Source: Vibrio genomosp. F10 str. ZF-129 (GTDB lineage Bacteria; Pseudomonadota; Gammaproteobacteria; Enterobacterales; Vibrionaceae). From it: a stretch of 64,000 nt of DNA. The notes under the pieces are model-generated. The model was not told where the DNA came from. It searched no databases and saw only the letters and a program-made list of their open reading frames with translations. The stretch covers positions 62,001 through 126,000 of the forward strand of contig NZ_AJYQ02000010.1 in the NCBI RefSeq assembly GCF_000287055.2. Reading direction: 5' to 3'. Position numbers and translations under genes: made by a program. The stretch's first letter is position 1; every line of letters starts with the position of its first letter. Shown here in pieces: positions 42,262 to 50,920 of the stretch.

Positions 42262-44073
42262 ATGGCTATGAAGAACCATAAGAGAATCAGTGTACCACGC
42301 TTGCTCACACCTGTTGCACTCGCAATCGTGTTGAGTGCGTGTTCATCTACACCTTCAGCACCGACCTATGTTGATATTTTGCAAGATCCTGCGCAATCGG
42401 CTGAGAGCTATTTAATGCAGGCAGACAGTGCACAAGGTTCGATTCAAAGAGACTGGTTAATCATGGCGTTTAAAGCCGCGATTGAAAGTAACGATATCGA
42501 TCTGGCTAACCGTCTATCAAAGAGAATCGTTAAGCTTCCCCTGGATGAGCTGCAACAGTCGGAATGGCAACTGTCACGCGCTGAGCTACTTAACAGTGTT
42601 GGTGAATATCAACAGGCATTGTCACAACTCAACTTTCAAAAGCAATGGTCGTTACCAGACCAGCAATGGGTTGACTACTACCAACTCAGAGCAGACTTAT
42701 ACACCAATCAAGCAAGATTTTTTGAAGCCAGTAAAGAGCTTGTCTACCTCAGTGACTACCAAGATGAGATTGAACAGCAGCAAACAGCCAACTTAATCTG
42801 GACCAACCTTGAACGTTATCAATCGGATCAGATGGCGCTTTTAAGCGCTTCAGAAAGTGAAGAGATCATTGACGGTTGGGTTCAGCTGAGCGTTTATATG
42901 AAGACGCTCGCGAACAGCATCCCAATGCTTAAAAACAGTCTTGAGAAATGGTTTGAAGAGAACCCAACACACCCAGCCGTGATGTATACTCCACAAGCGA
43001 TTCAAGACGTATTGGATTTAGAAATAACCAAACCAAAAAATACGGCCATCTTACTTCCTCTTTCGGGTAAGTTTTCAAAACAAGCTCAGTTAATCCGTGA
43101 CGGCTTTATCATGGCGATGATGAATGACGAAAATCGTGATGGACAAGCGACCCTCACTATCGTCGACACCAATAAAACCGAACGAACTGAACTTGAAGCC
43201 ATATTAGTTGAGAAGCGTATCGATTTTATTGTTGGGCCTTTAACAAAGGATAATGTAGAGCAACTGGAAGAAATTCAAACCAATCTAAGCCAGCACATTC
43301 CAACCTTAGCGCTCAATATTCCCGATAACTTGGAAATAGGAACAGGCACCTGCTACATCGCTCTTTCTCCGGAGCAAGAAGTCGCTCAAGCAGCAAAATA
43401 CTTACACCAACAAGGTTATCAATACCCATTAGTTTTAGCGCCGCAAGGCAAGCTTGGTCAACGAGTGAGCGAAGCGTTTACTGCGGAATGGGAAAAGCTT
43501 AATGATAACAAGGTGGCTATTAACCTGTTTGGTGACAAGCGCCAGCTTCAACGTAACATTAACTCGGTGTTTGGATTGCAAGATAGCCAACAGCATATTG
43601 CTCAGATTGAGGGGCTACTGGCGATACCTTTAGAAAGCCAACCTCGCAGCCGTCGCGATATCGATGCGGTCTATATTGTCGCTAGCGGGCCTGAATTGAC
43701 ATTGATTAAGCCATTTATTGAAGTTGCGATTAATCCAGATACAAAGCCACCAAAATTGTTTTCCAACTCTCGTAGTAACAGTGGCAATAAGCAGTATGAA
43801 GATCTGACGGGTATCACCTACAGTGATATACCGCTGTTGCTTCAAAAAGACACGCCTTTAATGGCTCAAATGGAACAGCTATGGGAAAAAGATTCAAACT
43901 CTGAACGCCGCCTTCAAGCGCTTGGCATTGATGCTTATCATATGATGGATCAATTACCGCAAATGAAGATCATGCCAGATCATAGCTACCAAGGCCAAAC
44001 AGGCCTTCTGCGTATCGATGAAAATTGCATTGTGCAAAGAGAAATTAGCTGGGCTGAGCATGGGGCTCTTTAG
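42262..44073 (+). CDS. lpoA: LpoA, outer-membrane activator of PBP1a
   Basis: A 603-residue lipoprotein (LppC/YraM family). The signal peptide ends in LSAC (cysteine near 27). An N-terminal TPR-like helical region (to about 260) is followed by a periplasmic-binding-protein-like domain starting at NTAILLPLSGKFSKQAQLIR. LpoA stimulates the transpeptidase activity of PBP1a. The first ATG was used; a second two codons on is equally possible. The 3' end overlaps yraN. Confidence 0.93.
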   Translation: MAMKNHKRISVPRLLTPVALAIVLSACSSTPSAPTYVDILQDPAQSAESYLMQADSAQGSIQRDWLIMAFKAAIESNDIDLANRLSKRIVKLPLDELQQSEWQLSRAELLNSVGEYQQALSQLNFQKQWSLPDQQWVDYYQLRADLYTNQARFFEASKELVYLSDYQDEIEQQQTANLIWTNLERYQSDQMALLSASESEEIIDGWVQLSVYMKTLANSIPMLKNSLEKWFEENPTHPAVMYTPQAIQDVLDLEITKPKNTAILLPLSGKFSKQAQLIRDGFIMAMMNDENRDGQATLTIVDTNKTERTELEAILVEKRIDFIVGPLTKDNVEQLEEIQTNLSQHIPTLALNIPDNLEIGTGTCYIALSPEQEVAQAAKYLHQQGYQYPLVLAPQGKLGQRVSEAFTAEWEKLNDNKVAINLFGDKRQLQRNINSVFGLQDSQQHIAQIEGLLAIPLESQPRSRRDIDAVYIVASGPELTLIKPFIEVAINPDTKPPKLFSNSRSNSGNKQYEDLTGITYSDIPLLLQKDTPLMAQMEQLWEKDSNSERRLQALGIDAYHMMDQLPQMKIMPDHSYQGQTGLLRIDENCIVQREISWAEHGAL

Positions 44074-44428
44074 CCGCAGAGACAAAGGTCAACACTATGA
44101 GACTGTCGCTAAAAATCATCTAGAAGGTTGCGGTCTCATGGTTATTGAGAGAAACTTCACCGCTCGCTGCGGGGAAATCGATCTCATTATGAAAGACGGT
44201 ACTACCATCGTTTTTGTTGAAGTTCGCTACCGTGAAAATAAACGCTACGGTCACGCAGCTGAAACCGTTTCTCCGAGCAAAGTCGCCAAATTACTCAAAA
44301 CAGCCCATTATTGGCTTTTAAAAACAAATCGCTCTGTTGAGCAAACCGATCTCCGTTTTGATGTTATTGCTATTCACCAGCAAGGTAAGCAGATCGAATG
44401 GATTAAAAACGCAATCACCCAAGGATAA
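44060..44428 (+). CDS. yraN: YraN/UPF0102 nuclease-fold protein
   Basis: A 122-residue UPF0102 protein. The PD-(D/E)xK-type signature CGEIDLIM...FVEVRYR (near residues 35-57) is intact, so it is likely a Holliday-junction-resolvase-like nuclease; its cellular role is unknown. The ATG at 44060 was chosen because the upstream 14 codons overlap lpoA and do not match the family. It lies between lpoA and diaA, its usual position. Confidence 0.88.
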   Translation: MGLFSRRDKGQHYETVAKNHLEGCGLMVIERNFTARCGEIDLIMKDGTTIVFVEVRYRENKRYGHAAETVSPSKVAKLLKTAHYWLLKTNRSVEQTDLRFDVIAIHQQGKQIEWIKNAITQG

Positions 44429-44431
44429 CCG

Positions 44432-45022
44432 ATGCTCGATAGCATTAAAGATAGCTTCACTGAAAGCATTCAAATTCAAATTGCCGCAGCCGAAGCACTT
44501 CCGGATGCAATTACTCATGCTGCACAAGCAATGGTTGCTAGCCTACTCAACGGCAACAAGATTCTTTGCTGTGGTAATGGTGGTTCCTCATCAAATGCTC
44601 AGCAATTCGTCTCTTGCCTTTTAAATCGCTTTGAAACTGAGCGTCCAAGCTTACCAGCCATGGCTCTAACGGCGGACAATACAACGCTCACCGCCGTCGC
44701 TAACGACTATCACTACCAAGAAATTTTCTCTAAGCAGGTCAGAGCATTTGGTCAAGCTGGTGATATTTTGTTGGCTATTTCCACAAGTGGTAATAGCAAG
44801 AATATCATTAAAGCGATGGAAGCTGCGGTAACTCGTGACATGACTATTATTGCTTTCACCGGTAAAGACGGCGGGGAAATGGCGGGATTACTCGGAGAGC
44901 ATGACGTTGAAATTCGTATTCCGTCTCACAGAACTCCTCGAATTCACGAAGTTCATATGGTGACACTTCACTGTTTATGCGATCTTATCGATCAGGTATT
45001 GTTTCCAGCTCACGAAGAGTAA
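44432..45022 (+). CDS. diaA: DiaA, DnaA initiator-associating SIS protein
   Basis: A 196-residue SIS-domain protein. DiaA binds DnaA as a tetramer and helps assembly at oriC. The [14 protein letters not shown] segment (near residue 49) and [13 protein letters not shown] (near 112) are SIS signatures. It is close to GmhA, but this lpoA-yraN-diaA-dolP order favours DiaA. It is 3 nt after yraN and 2 nt before dolP. Confidence 0.9.
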   Translation: MLDSIKDSFTESIQIQIAAAEALPDAITHAAQAMVASLLNGNKILCCGNGGSSSNAQQFVSCLLNRFETERPSLPAMALTADNTTLTAVANDYHYQEIFSKQVRAFGQAGDILLAISTSGNSKNIIKAMEAAVTRDMTIIAFTGKDGGEMAGLLGEHDVEIRIPSHRTPRIHEVHMVTLHCLCDLIDQVLFPAHEE

Positions 45023-45024
45023 TT

Positions 45025-45594
45025 ATGACTATATTTCGCTATTTGGCTGTTGTTTTGACCTTAATCTCACTGTCTGGCTGTGCTGGGGTTTTCGTCGCAG
45101 GCGCAGCAACAACCGCAACCATTATTACAGACACACGAAGTACCAAAGAAATTTGGAATGACAACAATATTGAATTTGAGGTGGCGGGCCTTGGCAATAA
45201 AGCACCATTTCGTGGACAACTGCGTATCACTGCAAGCTCTCACAACGGGACTGTCGTATTAATGGGGCAAGCTAAAACCCAATCCGATCTCGATGCCTTC
45301 ATAGCAGAAGCAAAACAGTTAAAAGGAGTCACAACCCTACATAATCAAGTTCGCATTAATGAGCCGTTATCAGTCACAGCAATAAGCAATGACAGTTGGA
45401 TCACGACTAAAGTTAAATCGGCACTTTTGACTAACACAGAGTTAAATGGCATTAAAGTAAAGGTCATTACAGAAGACAAAGAAGTCTTTTTACTTGGTTA
45501 TGTGTCTCCACAACATGCGGACATAGCAACAGAGGTTGCACGTAATATCTCTGGGGTAAAACAAGTGATCAGAGCGTTCCAAAATGTGGACTAA
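45025..45594 (+). CDS. dolP: DolP (YraP), dual-BON outer-membrane lipoprotein
   Basis: A 189-residue lipoprotein with signal peptide and lipobox LSGC (cysteine near 19). Two BON domains follow (about 45-115 and 120-185). In E. coli DolP supports outer-membrane integrity and helps BAM. The ATG at 45025 fits the signal peptide; an earlier start at 44977 would put 16 residues in front of it. Confidence 0.92.
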   Translation: MTIFRYLAVVLTLISLSGCAGVFVAGAATTATIITDTRSTKEIWNDNNIEFEVAGLGNKAPFRGQLRITASSHNGTVVLMGQAKTQSDLDAFIAEAKQLKGVTTLHNQVRINEPLSVTAISNDSWITTKVKSALLTNTELNGIKVKVITEDKEVFLLGYVSPQHADIATEVARNISGVKQVIRAFQNVD

Positions 45595-45634
45595 TTTAGA
45601 CGGTCTGTAGCAGGCAACAAAGAACACAAGACAA

Positions 45635-45662
45635 TAAAAAAGCAGCTAATAAGCTGCTTTTT
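45635..45662. terminator. Bidirectional terminator between dolP and sspB
   Basis: AGCAGCT (45641-45647) and AGCTGCT (45652-45658) around AATA, with As on the left and Ts on the right. It ends both dolP (plus) and sspB (minus). Confidence 0.85.
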
Positions 45663-45668
45663 CTATTT

Positions 45669-46184
45669 TTATTTAATCACTCTCAAACTAGGGCGACCTT
45701 TAGGTTTAGGCGGCTCATCTGACGGGCTAGCCTCATCTTCAACATCTATAGATGCTTCAGTCGGAACCGAAGACAAACCACTGACACCCATAGAAGTAGT
45801 ATTTTCTAAGTCCTCAGCAGCCATTGTTTCAGCAGCCTTGGTTTCAGAATCAAGATACGCCTCTTCTGGATCAAACATCGTTCCAGCGCCATTCTCTCTT
45901 GCGTAGATGGCTTGTACAGAATACAAAGGCGCTATCACAGAATGAGGACGGCCACTAAAGCGAGCACTGAAGGTAATCGCTTCGTTACCAAGTTCTAAGT
46001 TACCAACCGCTCTAGGAGCAATATTCAAGATGATTTGGCCATCTTGAATAAATTCTTCAGGTACTCGAACACCCGGCATAGTTGCATCAACCACTAGGTG
46101 AGGTGTTAAGTCATTATCCACTAACCATTCATAAAATGCGCGTAGCATATATGGTCGGCGTGGTGTCATTTTTTCAATATCCAT
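45669..46184 (-). CDS. sspB: SspB, ClpXP adaptor
   Basis: A 171-residue adaptor that delivers ssrA-tagged proteins to ClpXP. The folded N-terminal domain (to about 110) binds the tag and the acidic linker ends in RPSLRVIK, matching the ClpX-binding tail of E. coli SspB. ATG at 46184 was chosen; a TTG one codon upstream is possible. The gap to sspA is 6 nt. Confidence 0.96.
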   Translation of the reverse strand: MDIEKMTPRRPYMLRAFYEWLVDNDLTPHLVVDATMPGVRVPEEFIQDGQIILNIAPRAVGNLELGNEAITFSARFSGRPHSVIAPLYSVQAIYARENGAGTMFDPEEAYLDSETKAAETMAAEDLENTTSMGVSGLSSVPTEASIDVEDEASPSDEPPKPKGRPSLRVIK

Positions 46185-46190
46185 CAATAA

Positions 46191-46826
46191 CTATCGGCTT
46201 AAACGCATCTCACGCTCAGCTTCAGTCAAAGAAGCTAAGAAAGAATCACGTTCAAATACTCGACTCATATAGATTTTAAGCTCTTTTGAGCCAGGGCCGA
46301 TCAAATCAATACCCAGTTGAGGTAAGCGCCATAATAATGGTGCTAGGTAACAATCGATCAGGCTAAATTCTTCGCTCATGAAGTACTCATACTCTGCAAA
46401 TACAGGCGCCAGCGTTAGTAAATCATTGCGCAGTTTGTTACGAGCATTTTCAGCTTCTTCAGCGTTACCCTTAACCACTTTCTCAGCTAGGCTGTACCAG
46501 TTGCGCTCTATGCGATAGATCATCAGACGACTATTACCACGAGCAACAGGGTAAACAGGCATCAATGGTGGATGAGGAAAACGCTCATCAAGATATTCCA
46601 TAATGATTTTCGAATCGTACAGCGCAAGCTCACGGTCAACCAATGTTGGTACCGACTTATAAGGATTTAGCTCAATGAGCTCGTTAGGCAAATTTGCTTC
46701 GTCAACAAGCTCAACTTCAACACTTACGCCTTTCTCAGCAAGGACGATACGAACCTGATGGCTATACATATCAGATGCACTTGAAAACAGAGTCATCACA
46801 GAACGTTTATTCGCAGCTACAGCCAT
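46191..46826 (-). CDS. sspA: SspA, stringent starvation protein A
   Basis: A 211-residue glutathione-S-transferase-fold protein that binds RNA polymerase and affects stationary-phase gene expression. It closely follows E. coli SspA from MAVAANKRSVMTLFS. The ATG at 46826 has a GGAGGG site; an ATG five codons earlier is less likely. It precedes sspB in one operon. Confidence 0.97.
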   Translation of the reverse strand: MAVAANKRSVMTLFSSASDMYSHQVRIVLAEKGVSVEVELVDEANLPNELIELNPYKSVPTLVDRELALYDSKIIMEYLDERFPHPPLMPVYPVARGNSRLMIYRIERNWYSLAEKVVKGNAEEAENARNKLRNDLLTLAPVFAEYEYFMSEEFSLIDCYLAPLLWRLPQLGIDLIGPGSKELKIYMSRVFERDSFLASLTEAEREMRLSR

Positions 46827-46853
46827 GGAGCCCTCCAGCATACTTACAGATAC

Positions 46854-46883
46854 AAAAAAATAATGGAGGCTTAGCCTCCATTA
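46854..46883 (-). terminator. Terminator of petABC, within the sspA leader
   Basis: A 10-bp perfect stem (TAATGGAGGC 46861-46870, GCCTCCATTA 46874-46883), followed on the minus strand by seven Ts. It should end petABC but also lies between a predicted sspA promoter and sspA. Confidence 0.8.
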
Positions 46884-46907
46884 AACAAAATTAAAAATCA
46901 GCGTGGC

Positions 46908-46916
46908 ATTATAGCA
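46908..46916 (-). promoter_or_regulatory. Extended -10 promoter of sspAB
   Basis: A TGC-TATAAT on the minus strand (perfect -10 at 46908-46913 with the TG of an extended -10). It lies at the end of petC, and the start of transcription would be near 46901. Confidence 0.5.
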
Positions 46917-46919
46917 CAA

Positions 46920-47657
46920 TTAGTGCACATCACGCCAATACTCTTTCTTAAGCAACACGACGACAATAGTGAAGATCACTAAGAAAGCCATCACCCACCA
47001 ACCTAGAGCATGACGCTCTAACTTAACCGGATCACCCGAGTATTCTAAGAAGTTCACAAGGTCGCGAACCGCTGAGTCGTATTCCTCAGTGTTTAACTCG
47101 CCAGAACCATCCGTCTTAACACCAACAACCGTCTTATGCTCTACACCATCAACGATTTTAGTCTCGTAAACAGGTTCAGGAATGCCTTGTAGTTCTTCTA
47201 AAACATGAGGCATACCAACACTAGGGAACACGATGTTGTTTACGCCAAATGGGCGACTTGAATCCGTGTAAAACGAGCGTAGGTAGGTGTATAACCAATC
47301 AGTACCACGAACACGAGCAACTAATGTCAAATCAGGCGGCGGGCCACCAAACCACTTCGCTGCAGAATCTTGAGGAATGGCGCTTACCATCAAGTCACCA
47401 ATTTTCGCCTCAGGATCAAACATCAGGTTTTCCTTCATGAGGTCCAAAGGAATGCCGATGTCTTTCGCAACACGTTCATAACGCTGATACTGAGTCCCAT
47501 GACAAGCAAAACAGTAGTTCATGAATAACTTAGCGCCATTTTGCAATGAAGCTTGATCAGATAAATCATTGTTCGCTTTGTCTAAATGTACATTCCCGCC
47601 AGCCGCTAATGCTAGAGATGGCAACAATGCAAATAAAATTACAATCCACTTCTTCAT
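46920..47657 (-). CDS. petC: Cytochrome c1 of the bc1 complex
   Basis: A 245-residue haem protein. A signal peptide (about 1-18) and the haem motif CFACH (near residue 49) are followed by a C-terminal membrane anchor (about 220-238). It passes electrons from the Rieske protein to cytochrome c. Its start overlaps the petB stop by 4 nt (ATGA). Confidence 0.97.
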   Translation of the reverse strand: MKKWIVILFALLPSLALAAGGNVHLDKANNDLSDQASLQNGAKLFMNYCFACHGTQYQRYERVAKDIGIPLDLMKENLMFDPEAKIGDLMVSAIPQDSAAKWFGGPPPDLTLVARVRGTDWLYTYLRSFYTDSSRPFGVNNIVFPSVGMPHVLEELQGIPEPVYETKIVDGVEHKTVVGVKTDGSGELNTEEYDSAVRDLVNFLEYSGDPVKLERHALGWWVMAFLVIFTIVVVLLKKEYWRDVH

Positions 47658-48919
47658 TTGAATTTCACCCTAGTTGGTAACGGTTTCGTCGCCTCATTTT
47701 TGCTGTAGAAGAATAGCAAAACAAAGAACATGAAATAACCTAAGCTAAAGATTTGTGCCATTAGTGTATATAATGCAGTCGCTGGAAGCGCACCCAATAC
47801 ACCTAGTGCAATGAAGCTGATAGTGAACTGAATAATATTCAGTAGATGAAGCTTACTACGGTAACGGTAAGAGCGCACTTTACAACGATCGAACCATGGT
47901 AGAAGGAACAGCACAACAATCGATGCGCCCATCGCGACCACCCCAAGAAGTTTATCTGGGACCGCACGTAAAATCGCATAGAATGGTGTGAAGTACCATA
48001 CTGGAGCAATATGCTCTGGCGTTTTCAAAGGGTTAGCAGCTTCAAAGTTAGGTGGTTCAAGGAAGTAACCGCCCATCTCTGGATTAAAGAACAACACATA
48101 ACAGAACAAGAACAAGAAGCCTGCGACACCAACTAGATCTTTAACCGTTCCATATGGATGGAAAGGAATAGAATCGATGACATCGTATTTTTTAGTGTAG
48201 TTCTCGTGGAACTTAAACTGCGTTTTGTAGTCATCGCCCATCGAGCCTTTTGGTAATTTAGTTTCGATACCATCAGGGTTGTTCGAGCCGACTTCATGCA
48301 AAGCAAGAACGTGCAATACGATCAATAGAAGTAGAACGATAGGCAGTGCAATAACATGGAGAGCAAAGAAACGGTTTAGTGTCGCACCAGAAATAACGTA
48401 ATCACCACGAATCCAAAGCGTCAGATCATCGCCAATAACCGGTATCGCACCGAAGAGGGAAATGATTACCTGTGCACCCCAATAGGACATTTGCCCCCAT
48501 GGCAGCAAGTAACCCATAAAGGCTTCAGCCATGAGCACTAGGAAGATCAACATACCAAATAGCCACAATAACTCACGAGGTTTTTGGTAAGAACCATAAA
48601 TCAAGCCACGGAACATATGCAGATAGATAACAACAAAGAACGCTGACGCCCCTGTTGAGTGCATGTAACGTAATAGCCAGCCGTATTCCACATCGCGCAT
48701 GATGTACTCAACGGAAGCAAACGCACCTTCACCAGAAGGAACGTAGTTCATGGTTAGCCAGATACCGGTTAGAATTTGGTTAACAAGCACTAACATCGCT
48801 AGTGAGCCAAATAAGTACCAAAAGTTGAACGACTTTGGCATCGGATATTCTGATAGATGCTTTTTATAAGAATCCATCACTGGTAGACGTTTTTCTACCC
48901 AATCTAGTAGCGCTTGCAT
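47654..48919 (-). CDS. petB: Cytochrome b of the bc1 complex
   Basis: A 421-residue membrane protein with eight or nine helices and paired haem-binding histidines, e.g. in RYMHSTGASAFFVVIYLHMF (near 80-100) and LNRFFALHVIALPIVLLLLI (near 181-200). It oxidises ubiquinol and moves protons. It overlaps petA and petC. Confidence 0.97.
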   Translation of the reverse strand: MQALLDWVEKRLPVMDSYKKHLSEYPMPKSFNFWYLFGSLAMLVLVNQILTGIWLTMNYVPSGEGAFASVEYIMRDVEYGWLLRYMHSTGASAFFVVIYLHMFRGLIYGSYQKPRELLWLFGMLIFLVLMAEAFMGYLLPWGQMSYWGAQVIISLFGAIPVIGDDLTLWIRGDYVISGATLNRFFALHVIALPIVLLLLIVLHVLALHEVGSNNPDGIETKLPKGSMGDDYKTQFKFHENYTKKYDVIDSIPFHPYGTVKDLVGVAGFLFLFCYVLFFNPEMGGYFLEPPNFEAANPLKTPEHIAPVWYFTPFYAILRAVPDKLLGVVAMGASIVVLFLLPWFDRCKVRSYRYRSKLHLLNIIQFTISFIALGVLGALPATALYTLMAQIFSLGYFMFFVLLFFYSKNEATKPLPTRVKFK

Positions 48920-49512
48920 TATGCCTCCCCTGTGTCGTCAACACCGATCATAATTTTGGTTTCACTCAAATACATATGCTGCGGTACAACTAGATTGAGT
49001 GGTGCAGGTACACCTTGGAATACTCGTCCTGCCATATCAAACTTAGAGCCGTGACAAGGACAGAAGAAACCAGATTTAACCCCTTGAACCTGTTCACTGA
49101 AGCTATCAGGTAGGTAAGTAGGCGAACACCCTAAGTGCGTACAAATACCGACGGCAACAAAATATTCAGGCTTAATTGAACGGTAAGCATTTTGTGCATA
49201 GGCTGGTTGCTGCTCTTCTCCAGACACTGGATCACGCAATTGATCATCCAGAGCTTTTAAGCCATCGACAACCGATTGAGCTCGGCGGACTACCCATACA
49301 GGTTTTCCACGCCACTCAACACGAACCATTTGCCCTTCTTCGAGTTTACCGATATCAACTTCGACAGGGGCACCAGCAGCTTTCGCTTTTTCACTTGGGT
49401 TCCAAGATTTAATAAAAGGAACGGCGACTGCAGCTGCCCCTAAACCACCTACAACCGCAGTTGTGGCAGTCAAGAAACGTCTACGACCGTTATTTAAAGG
49501 CGCATTGCTCAT
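48919..49512 (-). CDS. petA: Rieske iron-sulfur protein of the bc1 complex
   Basis: A 197-residue protein. A twin-arginine N-terminus (NNGRRRFLTATTAVVGG) is followed by one membrane segment and the Rieske cluster motifs CTHLGC (near 133) and CPCHGS (near 153). The twin arginines fit Tat export. It is the first gene of petABC, with a promoter at 49611-49639. Confidence 0.98.
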   Translation of the reverse strand: MSNAPLNNGRRRFLTATTAVVGGLGAAAVAVPFIKSWNPSEKAKAAGAPVEVDIGKLEEGQMVRVEWRGKPVWVVRRAQSVVDGLKALDDQLRDPVSGEEQQPAYAQNAYRSIKPEYFVAVGICTHLGCSPTYLPDSFSEQVQGVKSGFFCPCHGSKFDMAGRVFQGVPAPLNLVVPQHMYLSETKIMIGVDDTGEA

Positions 49513-49610
49513 CCAAACATTCTCCCATTTGCTCCCTTTGGATAGTTGTTATTCCGCTTACAGAGCATGGCTAACAAATTAAAGTTTTAATTATATTTAT
49601 TTGATGGCAA

Positions 49611-49639
49611 ATGATAATTAAAACCCTACTTTTTGACAA
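49611..49639 (-). promoter_or_regulatory. Sigma70 promoter of petABC
   Basis: On the minus strand, TTGTCA (49634-49639) and TATCAT (49611-49616) with a 17-bp spacer, about 100 nt before petA. The rest of the 331-nt petA-rpsI gap holds the rpsI terminator and no gene. Confidence 0.6.
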
Positions 49640-49753
49640 GATAAAGCTACCTTTTTGTAACATTCAAAGGGCAAAGCCTATGCTGGGTCACAAAAGAAGC
49701 TGAATTAAAAAGAAAAGATCTTAAGAGATAATAATAAAGGGGATTTATAGATG

Positions 49754-49789
49754 TAAAAAAACAAAAAGCCCGGCATATAGCCAGGCTTT
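49754..49789 (-). terminator. Terminator of rplM-rpsI
   Basis: A 10-bp stem with one mismatch (49765-49774 with 49780-49789) around ATATA, followed on the minus strand by TTT-G-TTTTTTT. It lies 54 nt after rpsI. Confidence 0.85.
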
Positions 49790-49843
49790 GAACCACAATT
49801 CCAGTCGTAAAACTGGAGCGTGAACTTTTCTGTAAAAGAAAAA

Positions 49844-50236
49844 TTAACGCTTAGAGAATTGAGGTTTACGACGTGCTTTACGTAGACCAACTTTCTTACG
49901 TTCAACGCAACGAGCGTCACGAGTAACGTAACCAGCTGCACGTAGCGCAGGACGTAGAGACTCATCGTATTCCATTAGTGCGCGAGTGATACCGTGACGG
50001 ATAGCACCTGCTTGACCAGAAATACCACCACCTTTAACAGTGATGTATAGGTCTAGTTTCTCAGTTAGTTCAACTAGCTCAAGAGGTTGCTTAACAACCA
50101 TACGAGAAGTTGGACGACCGAAGTAAACATCAAGGCTACGCTTGTTGATTACGATCTCACCAGAACCTGGTTTGATGAAAACACGAGCTGCTGAGCTTTT
50201 GCGACGACCAGTGCCGTAGTATTGATTCTCTGCCAT
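49844..50236 (-). CDS. rpsI: 30S ribosomal protein S9
   Basis: A 130-residue S9 protein, ending in the basic tail (RKPQFSKR) that contacts P-site tRNA. The start at [13 protein letters not shown] (50236) matches E. coli; an ATG two codons earlier is too close to the AGGGG site. It is 13 nt after rplM. Confidence 0.98.
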   Translation of the reverse strand: MAENQYYGTGRRKSSAARVFIKPGSGEIVINKRSLDVYFGRPTSRMVVKQPLELVELTEKLDLYITVKGGGISGQAGAIRHGITRALMEYDESLRPALRAAGYVTRDARCVERKKVGLRKARRKPQFSKR

Positions 50237-50249
50237 TTTCATAATCCCC

Positions 50250-50678
50250 TTAGATGTCTAGTACTGTTGGTTGTTGAGCAACATGGTTGTGCTCAGCACC
50301 AGCATAAACTTTTAGCTTACGGTACATCGCGCGGCCTAGAGGACCACGTGGTAACATACCTTTAACTGCTAGTTCAAGAACCATTTCTGGTTTCTTAGCA
50401 ATTAGCTTTTCAAAAGTGATAGTTTTAAGACCACCTGGGAACTCTGAGTGACGGTAGTAAACCTTACCCTTAGCTTTGTTACCAGTTACAGCCACTTTCT
50501 CAGCGTTAACAACGATGATGTAATCACCAGTGTCTACGTGAGGAGTATATTCTGCTTTATGCTTGCCGCGTAGGCGAGAAGCGATTTCACTTGCTAGACG
50601 GCCAAGAGTTTTGCCTTCAGCGTCTACAACATACCAGTCGCGTTTTACAGTTTCTGGTTTAGCAACGAAAGTTTTCAT
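50250..50678 (-). CDS. rplM: 50S ribosomal protein L13
   Basis: A 142-residue L13 protein, an early 50S assembly protein. Full length, beginning [15 protein letters not shown]. It shares an operon with rpsI. In E. coli L13 represses translation of its own operon. Confidence 0.98.
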   Translation of the reverse strand: MKTFVAKPETVKRDWYVVDAEGKTLGRLASEIASRLRGKHKAEYTPHVDTGDYIIVVNAEKVAVTGNKAKGKVYYRHSEFPGGLKTITFEKLIAKKPEMVLELAVKGMLPRGPLGRAMYRKLKVYAGAEHNHVAQQPTVLDI

Positions 50679-50713
50679 GCTAATAATTACCTATTAAAAA
50701 AAATTACACTTAA

Positions 50714-50839
50714 GGAACAATAAGTTCCCACTGTCTAAGAGCACCATACATCACCCCTTCGAGTGTTGGAAACTCTCGGCATAGCCATAAAAATTTCTAC
50801 AACTAGAGGCCAGCAGTAACGGTAGGTCGCAGGATTATA
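50714..50839 (-). promoter_or_regulatory. rplM promoter and leader
   Basis: A perfect TATAAT on the minus strand (50834-50839) with a poor -35 gives a leader of about 150 nt. It includes a GGAAC/GTTCC hairpin (50714-50728) about 35 nt before the ATG. By analogy with E. coli this could be where L13 represses its own operon. Confidence 0.5.
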
Positions 50840-50920
50840 GAGAAGAGCGAAGAAAAAATCACCTCTTTTTGAACAAAATCACAATTTTTTTTAACCTACT
50901 GCCATAGACCGAATTTCAGA

